From contig JAFGIC010000526.1 of NCBI GenBank assembly GCA_016929815.1, forward strand, positions 1 to 6,286: DNA of 6,286 bases, written 5' to 3'. Both the position numbers and the translations under genes were made by a program. Under the pieces are notes generated by a model. It was given only the letters and a program-made list of their open reading frames with translations. It was not told the origin of the DNA and did not search any database. Position 1 is the first letter of the stretch. Each line of letters opens with the position of its first letter. The stretch is from Deltaproteobacteria bacterium. Lineage in GTDB: Bacteria > Desulfobacterota > DSM-4660 > Desulfatiglandales > HGW-15. This document shows positions 1 to 6,286 of this stretch, one piece after another.

Positions 1-697
1 CGTGATCTTTCCGGGTGATTTTAAAGAATTATTCGCTTTATCTGATATTACCTCAAAGGGTATTTTTAATCATTTCACATATCCGCTTTCCTTTGATCCG
101 GGCCTTATCATATCTTTCATATTCTGCTTTGTTGCACTGTCAATAAACGACCTTGGTTCCATACAGTCCGTAAACGAGCTGCTTGAAACGAAAGATCAGG
201 ACAAAAGGGTCTCAAGGGGCATTCTTTTGACAGGACTTTCCAATATGCTTTCAGGTTTTATGGGCGTTATAGGCCCTGTAAACTACTCCATGAGCCCCGG
301 AATAATAATCTCAACAGGCTGCGCCTCGCGTTTTTCCATGATCCCGACCGGATTGCTGTCTATCATTGTCGCATTGTTGCCCTCCGCCGCGGGAATTATT
401 ATCATGGCGCCGTCGGTAGTCATAGGCGCCCTTATGGCATACCTGATGGGCGTACAGGTGGCATCAGGCCTGATGCTGGCGGTAAAGGACAGGCCAAAAG
501 GATTTCAATATGAAGACGCCCTGGTCATAGGTGCATCCATGTTCTTCGGCGTTATAGTGGTCTTTATCCCCGACCATGTAATCAGTCTCCTGCACCCTTC
601 CCTCAAACCGCTTTTGGGAAACGGCCTGGTGATAGGGGTATTAAGCGCAATAATACTGGAACATATAGTTATAAAAAAACAAAACACACAGGAGTGA
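1..697 (+). CDS. NCS2-family (uracil/xanthine permease-like) membrane transporter, C-terminal part, truncated by window edge
   Basis: Inner-membrane transporter fragment resembling the nucleobase:cation symporter-2 family (UraA, XanQ, UapA). About 231 residues are visible. The reading frame is open to the left edge, so the GTG at position 2 is an internal codon and the true start lies upstream. Hydrophobic segments lie near fragment residues 34-48, 72-92, 113-133, 135-158, 173-190 and 204-222, which matches the C-terminal half of a 14-helix NCS2 fold. The family's TM8 region appears as SINDLGS (47-53) and the TM10 signature as SPGIIISTGCASR (98-110), close to the usual QNxGxxxLTGVASR. By my alignment the TM8 glutamate is Asn49 and the TM10 Gln/Glu is Met97, both normally substrate-contacting, so the substrate cannot be inferred. 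A polar tail follows the last helix. The TGA stop lies about 8 bases before the likely tex start, suggesting co-transcription. Family membership is fairly sure; substrate is unknown. Confidence 0.82.
   Translation, partial: VIFPGDFKELFALSDITSKGIFNHFTYPLSFDPGLIISFIFCFVALSINDLGSIQSVNELLETKDQDKRVSRGILLTGLSNMLSGFMGVIGPVNYSMSPGIIISTGCASRFSMIPTGLLSIIVALLPSAAGIIIMAPSVVIGALMAYLMGVQVASGLMLAVKDRPKGFQYEDALVIGASMFFGVIVVFIPDHVISLLHPSLKPLLGNGLVIGVLSAIILEHIVIKKQNTQE
690..694 (+). promoter_or_regulatory. Shine-Dalgarno sequence for tex
   Basis: AGGAG lies inside the last codons of the permease gene. It is 11 bases upstream of the ATG at 706, a somewhat long but workable spacing. It is only 2 bases from the ATG at 697, and it overlaps the GTG at 694. 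The site therefore favours 706 as the tex start and ties tex translation to the end of the permease reading frame. Confidence 0.6.
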
Positions 698-705
698 TGA
701 CAAAG

Positions 706-2970
706 ATGGAAGAAAGACATGTCTCAAAGATTGCATTAGAACTTGACATTAAACCTCAGCAGGTCGCGGCTGTATCCCTTCTTCTTGAAGAAGGGGCGAC
801 CGTGCCTTTTATAGCCAGATACAGGAAAGAGGCCACCGGCTCCCTTGACGAGGTGCTTATAACAACAATTCGCGAAAGACTCAGCCAGCTTGAGGAGCTT
901 GATAAACGAAGGGAGGCCATCCTCCAGTCACTCCAGGAGAGGGAACTGCTTACCGACGAATTAAAGGAAAAGATCATGGCCGCGGAGACCATGACAACCC
1001 TTGAGGATATATACCTGCCCTTCAGGCCCAAGAGGAGGACAAGGGTGACAATAGCAAAGGAAAAGGGACTTGAACCCCTGGCGGAGATAATCTTCAAGCA
1101 GGAGGATTCCACAGACCCCATGGCAGAGGCGCTGTCTTTTGTGGATGCAGAAAAGGACGTCAACTCCCAGGAAGAGGCCCTGGCCGGGGCGCGGGACATA
1201 ATAGCGGAATGGATCAATGAGAACCAGGAGGCCCGGGAAAAGATGCGCGCCCTATACTTTGAAAAGGGTGTGTTCAAGGTCAGCGTAATTGCAGGAAAAG
1301 AGGAAGAAGGCGCCAAGTACAGGGATTACTTTAACTGGGAGGAACCGGTGTCCACGGCGCCCTCACACAGGGTGCTTGCGATAAGAAGGGGTGAGAAGGA
1401 GGAGATCTTGTCACTAAAGATAAGCCCCCAGGAGGAAGATGCCCTTTCACTCCTGAATGGAATGTTTGTTAAGGGTGATTCTCCCGCCTCCCTCCAGGTC
1501 AGAGAGGCGGCCCATGACTCATACTCAAGGCTCCTGTCCTTTTCCATGGAGACCGAGATCCGGCTGGAGACAAAAAAGCGGGCGGATGAAACCGCCATCC
1601 GCGTGTTCTCGGATAATCTGAGGGAACTCCTCCTCTCATCTCCTCTTGGACAGAAGCGCGTAATGGGCATTGACCCGGGAATAAGGACGGGCTGCAAGGT
1701 CGTATGCATGGACAGGCAGGGCAATCTGCTTTACCATCAAACTATCTTTCCATCTGGTTCTGAAGAGGCGAAAAAGGCAGCGGCTGAGACCATTGTGGTG
1801 CTTGCATCCAGATATCAGATAGAGGCAATAGCAATAGGGAACGGCACAGCCGGGAGGGAGACCGAGGCCTTTGTAAAGGCGCTGGGTCTGCCTGAAGAGA
1901 TACTGGTTGTTATGGTAAATGAGAGCGGGGCATCCGTCTATTCGGCCTCAGAGGTTGCCAGAAAAGAGTTCCCTGACCTGGACATTTCCTATCGCGGCTC
2001 AGTATCCATCGGGAGACGTCTTATGGACCCCCTTGCGGAGCTTGTAAAGATTGATCCCAAGTCTATAGGAGTCGGTCAATACCAGCACGACGTGAACCAG
2101 CAGGCTCTTAAGCAGAGCCTTGATGATGTTGTGATCAGCTGCGTTAATGCGGTGGGCGTTGAAGTAAACACAGCGAGCGAGCAGTTGCTGACCTATGTAT
2201 CAGGCCTGGGACCGCAGCTCGCAAAAAATATCATCGCATTCAGAACGGAAACCGGCCCCCTGTCATCACGTGACGACCTGAAGAAGGTGCATCGCCTTGG
2301 CCCGAAGGCATTTGAACAGGCAGCGGGATTCCTGCGAATAAGGGACGGTGAAAATCCCCTGGACAAGAGCGCCGTTCACCCCGAGTCCTATCCTATTGTA
2401 GAGTCGATGGCAACGGACCTGAATTGTTCGGTGTCGGATCTGATTACGGACCGCAACATCAGGAAGAATATAGACCTCTCACGATATGTCACGAACACCG
2501 TCGGCATGCCGACCCTCAATGATATAATGGAGGAACTCGCCAAACCCGGCAGGGACCCGCGTAAACAATTCGAGGGGATTAAATTCGCCGATGGTGTAGA
2601 AAAGATAGAAGATTTAAAACCGGGCATGAAGCTTAACGGTGTAGTCACCAACGTGACCGCCTTCGGGGCCTTTGTCGATATAGGTGTGCATCAGGACGGT
2701 CTTGTTCATGTGAGTCAGCTTGCCGATCGTTTTGTTAAGGAGCCACAGGATGTGGTCAAGGTCAACCAGCGGGTGACAGTCACGGTTATGGAGGTGGATA
2801 TGGCCCGTCAGCGCATATCACTCTCCATGAAGGAGAACCCGGGCCAGAGTGAAAAAAAGGCGGATGTTAAAAAGGATCATCAACCTGTAAGAAAGGATTC
2901 AAAGCCCACAAAGGCAGCCGGAAAACCAAAACACGTTCCCTTTAACAACCCCTTCGCCAAGCTGCGATAA
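706..2970 (+). CDS. tex: Tex, S1-domain RNA-binding transcription accessory protein
   Basis: Cytoplasmic nucleic-acid-binding protein of the Tex/YhgF family, linked in other bacteria to transcription and RNA metabolism. With the start at 706 it has 754 residues, close to the usual 720-790. Domains in order: Tex N-terminal helical region with VPFIARYRKE (33-42); YqgF RNase H-like domain opening with GIDPGIRTG (321-329), then GNGTAGRETE (378-387) and ESGASVYSASE (406-416); GVGQYQHDV (455-463); helix-hairpin-helix region (about 484-545, with SGLGPQLAKNI and LGPKAFEQAAGFLRI); S1 domain (about 639-709, with GVVTNVTAFGAFVDIG and DGLVHVSQLA). A lysine-rich, probably disordered tail follows (about 710-754), ending NNPFAKLR. 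Alternative in-frame starts at 694 (GTG) and 697 (ATG) add four or three residues but are badly spaced from the AGGAG at 690-694. The gene follows the permease closely and converges on guaA. Identity is very secure; the exact start is less so. Confidence 0.97.
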   Translation: MEERHVSKIALELDIKPQQVAAVSLLLEEGATVPFIARYRKEATGSLDEVLITTIRERLSQLEELDKRREAILQSLQERELLTDELKEKIMAAETMTTLEDIYLPFRPKRRTRVTIAKEKGLEPLAEIIFKQEDSTDPMAEALSFVDAEKDVNSQEEALAGARDIIAEWINENQEAREKMRALYFEKGVFKVSVIAGKEEEGAKYRDYFNWEEPVSTAPSHRVLAIRRGEKEEILSLKISPQEEDALSLLNGMFVKGDSPASLQVREAAHDSYSRLLSFSMETEIRLETKKRADETAIRVFSDNLRELLLSSPLGQKRVMGIDPGIRTGCKVVCMDRQGNLLYHQTIFPSGSEEAKKAAAETIVVLASRYQIEAIAIGNGTAGRETEAFVKALGLPEEILVVMVNESGASVYSASEVARKEFPDLDISYRGSVSIGRRLMDPLAELVKIDPKSIGVGQYQHDVNQQALKQSLDDVVISCVNAVGVEVNTASEQLLTYVSGLGPQLAKNIIAFRTETGPLSSRDDLKKVHRLGPKAFEQAAGFLRIRDGENPLDKSAVHPESYPIVESMATDLNCSVSDLITDRNIRKNIDLSRYVTNTVGMPTLNDIMEELAKPGRDPRKQFEGIKFADGVEKIEDLKPGMKLNGVVTNVTAFGAFVDIGVHQDGLVHVSQLADRFVKEPQDVVKVNQRVTVTVMEVDMARQRISLSMKENPGQSEKKADVKKDHQPVRKDSKPTKAAGKPKHVPFNNPFAKLR

Positions 2971-3048
2971 AATAAAATAGGGGACGTTCATAAGATTATA
3001 ACTTTAATTGTTTTAACTTATAATCTTATGAACGTCCCCTATTTTATT
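2971..3048. repeat. Perfect 31-bp inverted repeat with 16-base spacer; REP/MITE-like candidate
   Basis: The left arm (2971-3001) and right arm (3018-3048) are exact reverse complements over 31 bases, around the spacer 3002-3017. Each arm begins, read inward, with AATAAAATAGGGGACGTTC and continues AT-rich; only 8 of 31 pairs are G:C. Inside the spacer, TTAA at 3004-3007 can pair with TTAA at 3013-3016, leaving a 5-base loop, so nearly the whole element can fold. The left arm starts at the first base after the tex TAA. The right arm contains the guaA TAA (3044-3046) and two bases of its last Glu codon. The length and perfection exceed a typical intrinsic terminator. The GGGGACGTTC core resembles palindromic repeats I recall from bacterial genomes carrying REP-associated tyrosine transposases; that is memory-based inference, and no transposase gene or second copy is in the window. 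Confidence 0.88.
2971..3048. terminator. Possible bidirectional transcription terminator between tex and guaA
   Basis: The inverted repeat lies exactly where transcripts from the convergent tex and guaA genes must end. In either direction the hairpin core GGGGACGTTC/GAACGTCCCC is followed by the T-rich run TATTTTATT, so one element could serve both strands. Against a textbook terminator, the T run is interrupted, is itself paired with the opposite arm, and the stem is long and AT-rich. An RNase III-sensitive or blocking stem-loop protecting both 3' ends is an alternative. Confidence 0.5.
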
Positions 3049-4600
3049 CCCACTCTATGGTGCTGGGCGGCTTGGATGATATGTCATAGACAACGCGGTT
3101 CACGCCCCTTACGTTGTTAATGATTCTGTTTGATATGGATGACATAACGTCGTACGGTATCTTCGACCAGTCCGCGGTCATAGCGTCCAGGCTGTCCACC
3201 ACCCTTACGGCTATAACGTTCTCGTAGGTCCTTTCATCGCCCATCACACCTACTGTCTTGACCGGCAGCAGGACCGCAAAAGACTGCCACACCTTTTCAT
3301 AGAGATCCGCCTTCCGTATCTCCTCGATAAGTATGTAATCTGCTGCCCTTAATATCTCCAGCCTTTCATGGGTAATCTCGCCCAGTATCCTCACCGAGAG
3401 ACCCGGTCCCGGAAAGGGCTGCCTCATAACCAGTTCCCTTGGAAGACCGAGTTCCACGCCCACCTGTCTCACTTCGTCCTTGAACAGCTCCCTCAGGGGC
3501 TCAACGAGTTCAAGGTTCATCTTTTCAGGAAGCCCCCCCACATTGTGATGACTTTTAATGGTGGCGGACGGCCCCTTGAAAGAGACGCTCTCTATGACAT
3601 CAGGATATAGCGTGCCCTGCGCCAGGTATCTTGCCTTTCCGAGCTCCCTTGCCTTTTTTTCAAAAACGGAGATGAATTCATGCCCTATGATCTTTCTCTT
3701 TTTCTCAGGGTCAGTCACACCCTCAAGTTTTTTGAGAAAGATATCCGAGGCGTCAACCAGATGGACATCCATTCTGTAATGATCTGCAAAGGTCTCCATG
3801 ACCTGCCGGCTTTCGCCTTTTCTTAAAAGGCCGTTGTCCACAAAGATGCAGGAGAGCCTGTCGCCTATGGCCTCGTTCAGGAGCACCGCTACCACAGATG
3901 AATCAACTCCGCCGGACAGGCCGCATATAACCCGGTCATTCCCCAGTTTCTCCCTCAGTTCTTTGATGGTTTGTTTTGCGAAGGATGCCATTGTCCACGA
4001 GGGTTCACATCCGCATATTCTGAAAAGATAATTTTTAAGGATCTGATGTCCATTCGGTGTGTGAGCAACCTCGGGATGGAACTGAACTCCGAAAATCCTC
4101 TTCCTTGAATCGGCCATTGCCGCAACCGGGCTGTTTTTGCTTTTTGCAATAACTGAAAACCCCTCCGGGATGTGATTTATCCTGTCCCCGTGGCTCATCC
4201 ATACCGTCTCTTCAATGGATTTGTCAAAACCGTGAAAAAGATCACTGTCATCAAGGATCGTTATTGATGCGTTTCCATATTCACGATCAATTGCCTTGGC
4301 CACAACACCGCCCAATGCATGCGTAACATACTGCATCCCATAACAGATTCCCAGTATCGGGATGCCCATATCGAGCACCCTTTTATCCGCAAAAGGCGCC
4401 TCCTTGTCATAGATGCTTGAAGGTCCTCCTGAAAGTATTATACCCTCAGGCGCAAACGCCTGTATTTTTTCAAAGGAGAGATTAAAGGGATGAATTTCAC
4501 AATACACCTGGTTTTCGCGAACACGCCTCGCAATAAGCTGTGTGTATTGTGAACCGAAGTCCAGTATCAGTATCTTGTGTCTGTAAATATCGTCAGCCAT
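3044..4600 (-). CDS. guaA: GMP synthase (glutamine-hydrolysing)
   Basis: Cytoplasmic enzyme converting XMP, ATP and glutamine to GMP, the last step of GMP synthesis. It has 518 residues, typical for the two-domain bacterial enzyme (E. coli 525). The class I glutamine amidotransferase domain spans about 9-195, with the nucleophile Cys86 in GICYGMQ and His175 and Glu177 in VQFHPEVAH. The ATP pyrophosphatase domain follows, with the P-loop SGGVDSS at 229-235 activating XMP. The C-terminal dimerization domain includes FPGPGLSVRILGE (396-408) and ends in the family-typical TIEWE. All expected catalytic residues are present. The start is the ATG directly after the guaB TAG, preceded by an AGGGTGGAG ribosome site, so translation is probably coupled to guaB. 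The stop lies inside the inverted repeat at 2971-3048. It appears to be the last gene of the operon. Confidence 0.99.
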   Translation of the reverse strand: MADDIYRHKILILDFGSQYTQLIARRVRENQVYCEIHPFNLSFEKIQAFAPEGIILSGGPSSIYDKEAPFADKRVLDMGIPILGICYGMQYVTHALGGVVAKAIDREYGNASITILDDSDLFHGFDKSIEETVWMSHGDRINHIPEGFSVIAKSKNSPVAAMADSRKRIFGVQFHPEVAHTPNGHQILKNYLFRICGCEPSWTMASFAKQTIKELREKLGNDRVICGLSGGVDSSVVAVLLNEAIGDRLSCIFVDNGLLRKGESRQVMETFADHYRMDVHLVDASDIFLKKLEGVTDPEKKRKIIGHEFISVFEKKARELGKARYLAQGTLYPDVIESVSFKGPSATIKSHHNVGGLPEKMNLELVEPLRELFKDEVRQVGVELGLPRELVMRQPFPGPGLSVRILGEITHERLEILRAADYILIEEIRKADLYEKVWQSFAVLLPVKTVGVMGDERTYENVIAVRVVDSLDAMTADWSKIPYDVMSSISNRIINNVRGVNRVVYDISSKPPSTIEWE

Positions 4601-6064
4601 CTACTCCACCCTGTAATTCGGCGCCTCCTTGATGATATCCACGTCATGCACATGGGCCTCCCTGAGACCGGCGCCCGTTACCTGCATGAACCTGGGTTTT
4701 GTCTTCAGTTCGGCTATATCGGCGCATCCCAGGTACCCCATACCTGACCTCAGGCCTCCTATAAGCTGATAGGTCACAGCGGCCAGCGATCCTCGATAGG
4801 GCACCCTCCCAACGATTCCTTCCGGAACAAGGTCCTTTTCAAGTTCTATATTTGTCTGAAAATATCTGTCCTTGCTTCCCTCCTTCATTGCCTCTATGGA
4901 ACCCATGCCCCTGTAAACCTTGTATGTCCTGCCCTGGTACAATATGGTCTCTCCCGGGCTTTCCTCAGTACCCGCAAAGAGGCTCCCTATCATCACGGAA
5001 TCTGCTCCTCCTGCTATGGCCTTTGTAATGTCTCCTGAATATTTTATGCCCCCGTCCGCGATGACTGGTATGCCGTATTTCGAGGCCTCCTCAGAGCAGT
5101 TCATAATAGCCGTCATCTGGGGTACGCCTATGCCTGCAACGATCCTTGTGGTGCATATGGATCCGGGACCGACACCTATCTTGACTGCATCCGCGCCTTC
5201 ATCTATCAATGCCTTTGTTCCTTCCGCCGTGGCCACATTCCCCGCGATGATTTCCGTGTCAGTGTATTTCTTTTTAAGTTGCTTCACTGTATTAAGAACA
5301 TTCCGGGAGTGTCCGTGAGCGGTGTCCACAACAAGCACATCAACCGCAGCCTCAATAAGCCTTTCAACACGGGCATCCGTTTCAGGCCCCACGCTTACTG
5401 CCGCTCCGACCCTGAGTCTTCCAAGTTCATCCTTGCATGAATTGGGATATTTCTTGATCTTTTCAATATCCTTGATCGTAATCAGCCCCTTCAGCTTTCC
5501 GTCATCATCCACAACCAGCAGTTTTTCTATCCTCCGCTCGTGGAGGATCTTTTTGGATTCTTCGAGCGTAATGCCTACCCTGGCGGTCGCAAGGTTTTCC
5601 TTTGTCATTACCTCTTCAATCCTCTGCTCCATGTCGGTGGCGAAACGAAGATCTCGGTTCGTAATTATCCCCACAAGGTTGCCTTCCTTTACGACGGGCA
5701 GCCCTGATATCCTGTATTTGTTCATAATTTCCAGGACCTCTCCGATCTTCCTGCCGGGTTCAATTGTGATCGGATTCACAATCATCCCGCTCTCCGACTT
5801 TTTAACCTTTTCCACTTCAAGGGCCTGTCTCTCGATGCTCATATTCTTGTGTATGAATCCTATGCCGCCCTGCCTTGCCATTGTAATGGCGGTCGCGGAT
5901 TCCGTGACCGTATCCATGGCAGCGCTGGCAAGAGGTATATTCAGGATGATATTCCTGGATAGCCTTGTCCTGACATCCACCTGATCGGGCAGAATCGATG
6001 ATCTGCCCGGGATAAGGATTAAGTCATCAAATGTGTATGCGTATTGTATGTCTGTCTTATTCAT
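4601..6064 (-). CDS. guaB: IMP dehydrogenase
   Basis: Cytoplasmic, NAD-dependent oxidation of IMP to XMP, the committed step toward GMP. The 487 residues match the usual bacterial length (485-490). The TIM-barrel catalytic domain is split by a CBS pair: barrel start with YTFDDLILIPG (10-20) and SAAMDTVTE (48-56); two CBS domains at about 90-145 and 150-205; then the rest of the barrel with DTAHGHS (247-253), the IMP loop GPGSICTTR with catalytic Cys304, ADGGIKYSGD (336-345), and the mobile flap carrying the catalytic Arg400-Tyr401 pair in SKDRYF, followed by EGIVGRVPYRG. The start at 6064 is chosen over an in-frame ATG at 6103 because a strong GGAGG lies 6 bases upstream and because MNKTDIQYAYTFDDL is a normal IMPDH N-terminus. 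It overlaps the upstream phosphatase gene by 8 bases and abuts guaA. No residues appear missing. The CBS pair is an allosteric nucleotide-binding module in other bacterial IMPDHs. Confidence 0.98.
   Translation of the reverse strand: MNKTDIQYAYTFDDLILIPGRSSILPDQVDVRTRLSRNIILNIPLASAAMDTVTESATAITMARQGGIGFIHKNMSIERQALEVEKVKKSESGMIVNPITIEPGRKIGEVLEIMNKYRISGLPVVKEGNLVGIITNRDLRFATDMEQRIEEVMTKENLATARVGITLEESKKILHERRIEKLLVVDDDGKLKGLITIKDIEKIKKYPNSCKDELGRLRVGAAVSVGPETDARVERLIEAAVDVLVVDTAHGHSRNVLNTVKQLKKKYTDTEIIAGNVATAEGTKALIDEGADAVKIGVGPGSICTTRIVAGIGVPQMTAIMNCSEEASKYGIPVIADGGIKYSGDITKAIAGGADSVMIGSLFAGTEESPGETILYQGRTYKVYRGMGSIEAMKEGSKDRYFQTNIELEKDLVPEGIVGRVPYRGSLAAVTYQLIGGLRSGMGYLGCADIAELKTKPRFMQVTGAGLREAHVHDVDIIKEAPNYRVE
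4604..4612 (-). promoter_or_regulatory. Shine-Dalgarno sequence for guaA inside the guaB 3' end
   Basis: On the minus strand AGGGTGGAG precedes the abutting guaB stop and guaA start (TAG then ATG, no gap). GGAG ends 3 bases before the ATG; AGGG ends 8 bases before it, the better spacing. These bases also encode the last residues of guaB (RVE), so ribosomes finishing guaB lie over the guaA initiation site. Confidence 0.6.
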
Positions 6065-6286
6065 TATCTCCCTCCATAATATGGGATAAAATAATCCCTT
6101 CAAGTATATCAGAATAGCTGACCGTTATTTGCAGTGAATTGAAAAAATGCATAATCCTCAAAATAGCAATGACGCCGGCAATTATCACCCCTGCCCTGCC
6201 CTGTTCCATACCTTTGATCCTTTTCCTTCGGGAAAGGGGCACTGCCATTATCCGGCTGAAAAGATCTTCAACCCTGTCACGGCTGA
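6057..6286 (-). CDS. Ppx/GppA-family phosphatase, C-terminal end, truncated by window edge
   Basis: The frame is open from the right edge to a TAA at 6059-6057, giving about 75 residues; the ATG at 6248 is internal. The sequence fits the end of the Ppx/GppA phosphatase domain (exopolyphosphatase / guanosine pentaphosphate phosphohydrolase, ASKHA fold): an arginine-rich helix (SRRKRIKGM), then EQGRAGVIIAGVIAILRIM, matching the family's 'gl..gRadvi.aG..il..im', then ITVSYSDILEGIIL, matching 'i.vSd.gl.eGil'. It ends soon after this motif, as in the short (about 300-residue) single-module members, so no C-terminal HD-type extension is present. The catalytic N-terminal part is outside the window, so polyphosphate and pppGpp cannot be separated as substrates. 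The last 8 bases overlap the guaB start, pointing to one operon. The family call rests on a short stretch but the pattern is clear. Confidence 0.75.
   Translation of the reverse strand, partial: SRDRVEDLFSRIMAVPLSRRKRIKGMEQGRAGVIIAGVIAILRIMHFFNSLQITVSYSDILEGIILSHIMEGDNE
6071..6075 (-). promoter_or_regulatory. Shine-Dalgarno sequence that fixes the guaB start
   Basis: GGAGG on the minus strand, within GGAGGGAGATA, ends 6 bases before the ATG at 6064-6062. It lies inside the last codons of the phosphatase gene, which suits translational coupling. This site is the main reason to reject the longer guaB start at 6103. Confidence 0.85.

Noticed and set aside
756..1724. Minus-strand open frames of 186 and 132 residues opposite tex.
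   Set aside because: Low-complexity serine-rich shadows of the tex coding sequence; tex is conserved across this whole stretch.
3019..3024. TATAAT on the plus strand inside the right arm, mirrored on the minus strand at 2995-3000, as promoter -10 boxes.
   Set aside because: About 17 bases upstream there is no convincing -35 box (TTATAA at best), and either promoter would only drive antisense transcription into a housekeeping gene; AT-rich sequence yields this by chance.
2971..3043. Small RNA gene or riboswitch in the only intergenic gap.
   Set aside because: The gap lies downstream of both genes and is fully accounted for by the inverted repeat; no purine riboswitch core was seen.
3653..3659. 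A second A AAA AAG heptamer, in guaA on the minus strand.
   Set aside because: A shift here would truncate GMP synthase within its ATP pyrophosphatase domain, so a programmed event is not plausible; it encodes a common Glu-Lys-Lys.
5322..5984. 220-residue plus-strand open frame opposite guaB.
   Set aside because: It is serine- and isoleucine-rich shadow translation of a highly conserved coding strand, with no domain and no independent ribosome site noted.
6065..6103. Longer guaB start at the in-frame ATG at 6103, adding 13 residues.
   Set aside because: The extension lies within the phosphatase gene, has no visible ribosome site, and does not resemble an IMPDH N-terminus; the ATG at 6064 has GGAGG at ideal spacing.
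6057..6248. Small stand-alone 63-residue gene starting at the ATG at 6248.
   Set aside because: The same frame stays open to the window edge and the added residues fit the Ppx/GppA family, so this is the end of a longer gene.

Overview
The window reads as ordinary bacterial chromosome, packed tightly with conserved housekeeping genes. Every gene is intact except the two cut by the window edges. Codon use mixes AT- and GC-ending codons, with many AGG arginine and ATA isoleucine codons. Together with the gene types this fits a Gram-negative, perhaps anaerobic lineage such as Desulfobacterota or Nitrospirota. That placement is a weak inference; no marker gene here fixes the taxonomy.

Layout: two gene blocks point toward each other. 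The plus-strand block (1-2970) holds the C-terminal part of an NCS2-type nucleobase permease, then tex, an RNA-binding transcription accessory protein, starting about 8 bases after the permease stop. The minus-strand block is read from the right edge leftward. It begins with the C-terminal end of a Ppx/GppA-family phosphatase (6286-6057), followed by guaB (IMP dehydrogenase) and guaA (GMP synthase), ending at 3044. The phosphatase and guaB overlap by 8 bases. The guaB stop codon directly abuts the guaA start codon. This is the geometry of one translationally coupled operon.

The only gap is the 73 bases between the tex and guaA stops. It is filled by a perfect 31-bp inverted repeat around a 16-base spacer (2971-3048), which also contains the guaA stop codon. 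It is either a bidirectional terminator or a small REP/MITE-like element sitting at the junction, or both. It is the least ordinary thing in the window.

Functionally, guaB and guaA carry out the two steps from IMP to GMP. The Ppx/GppA relative upstream belongs to a family that hydrolyses polyphosphate or pppGpp, so the operon may join guanine nucleotide synthesis to alarmone or polyphosphate metabolism. The permease on the other strand may import a nucleobase, but the residues that normally bind substrate in NCS2 proteins look substituted. No promoter, RNA gene, CRISPR array, phage or insertion sequence with a transposase gene was seen. I found no clear new multigene system.
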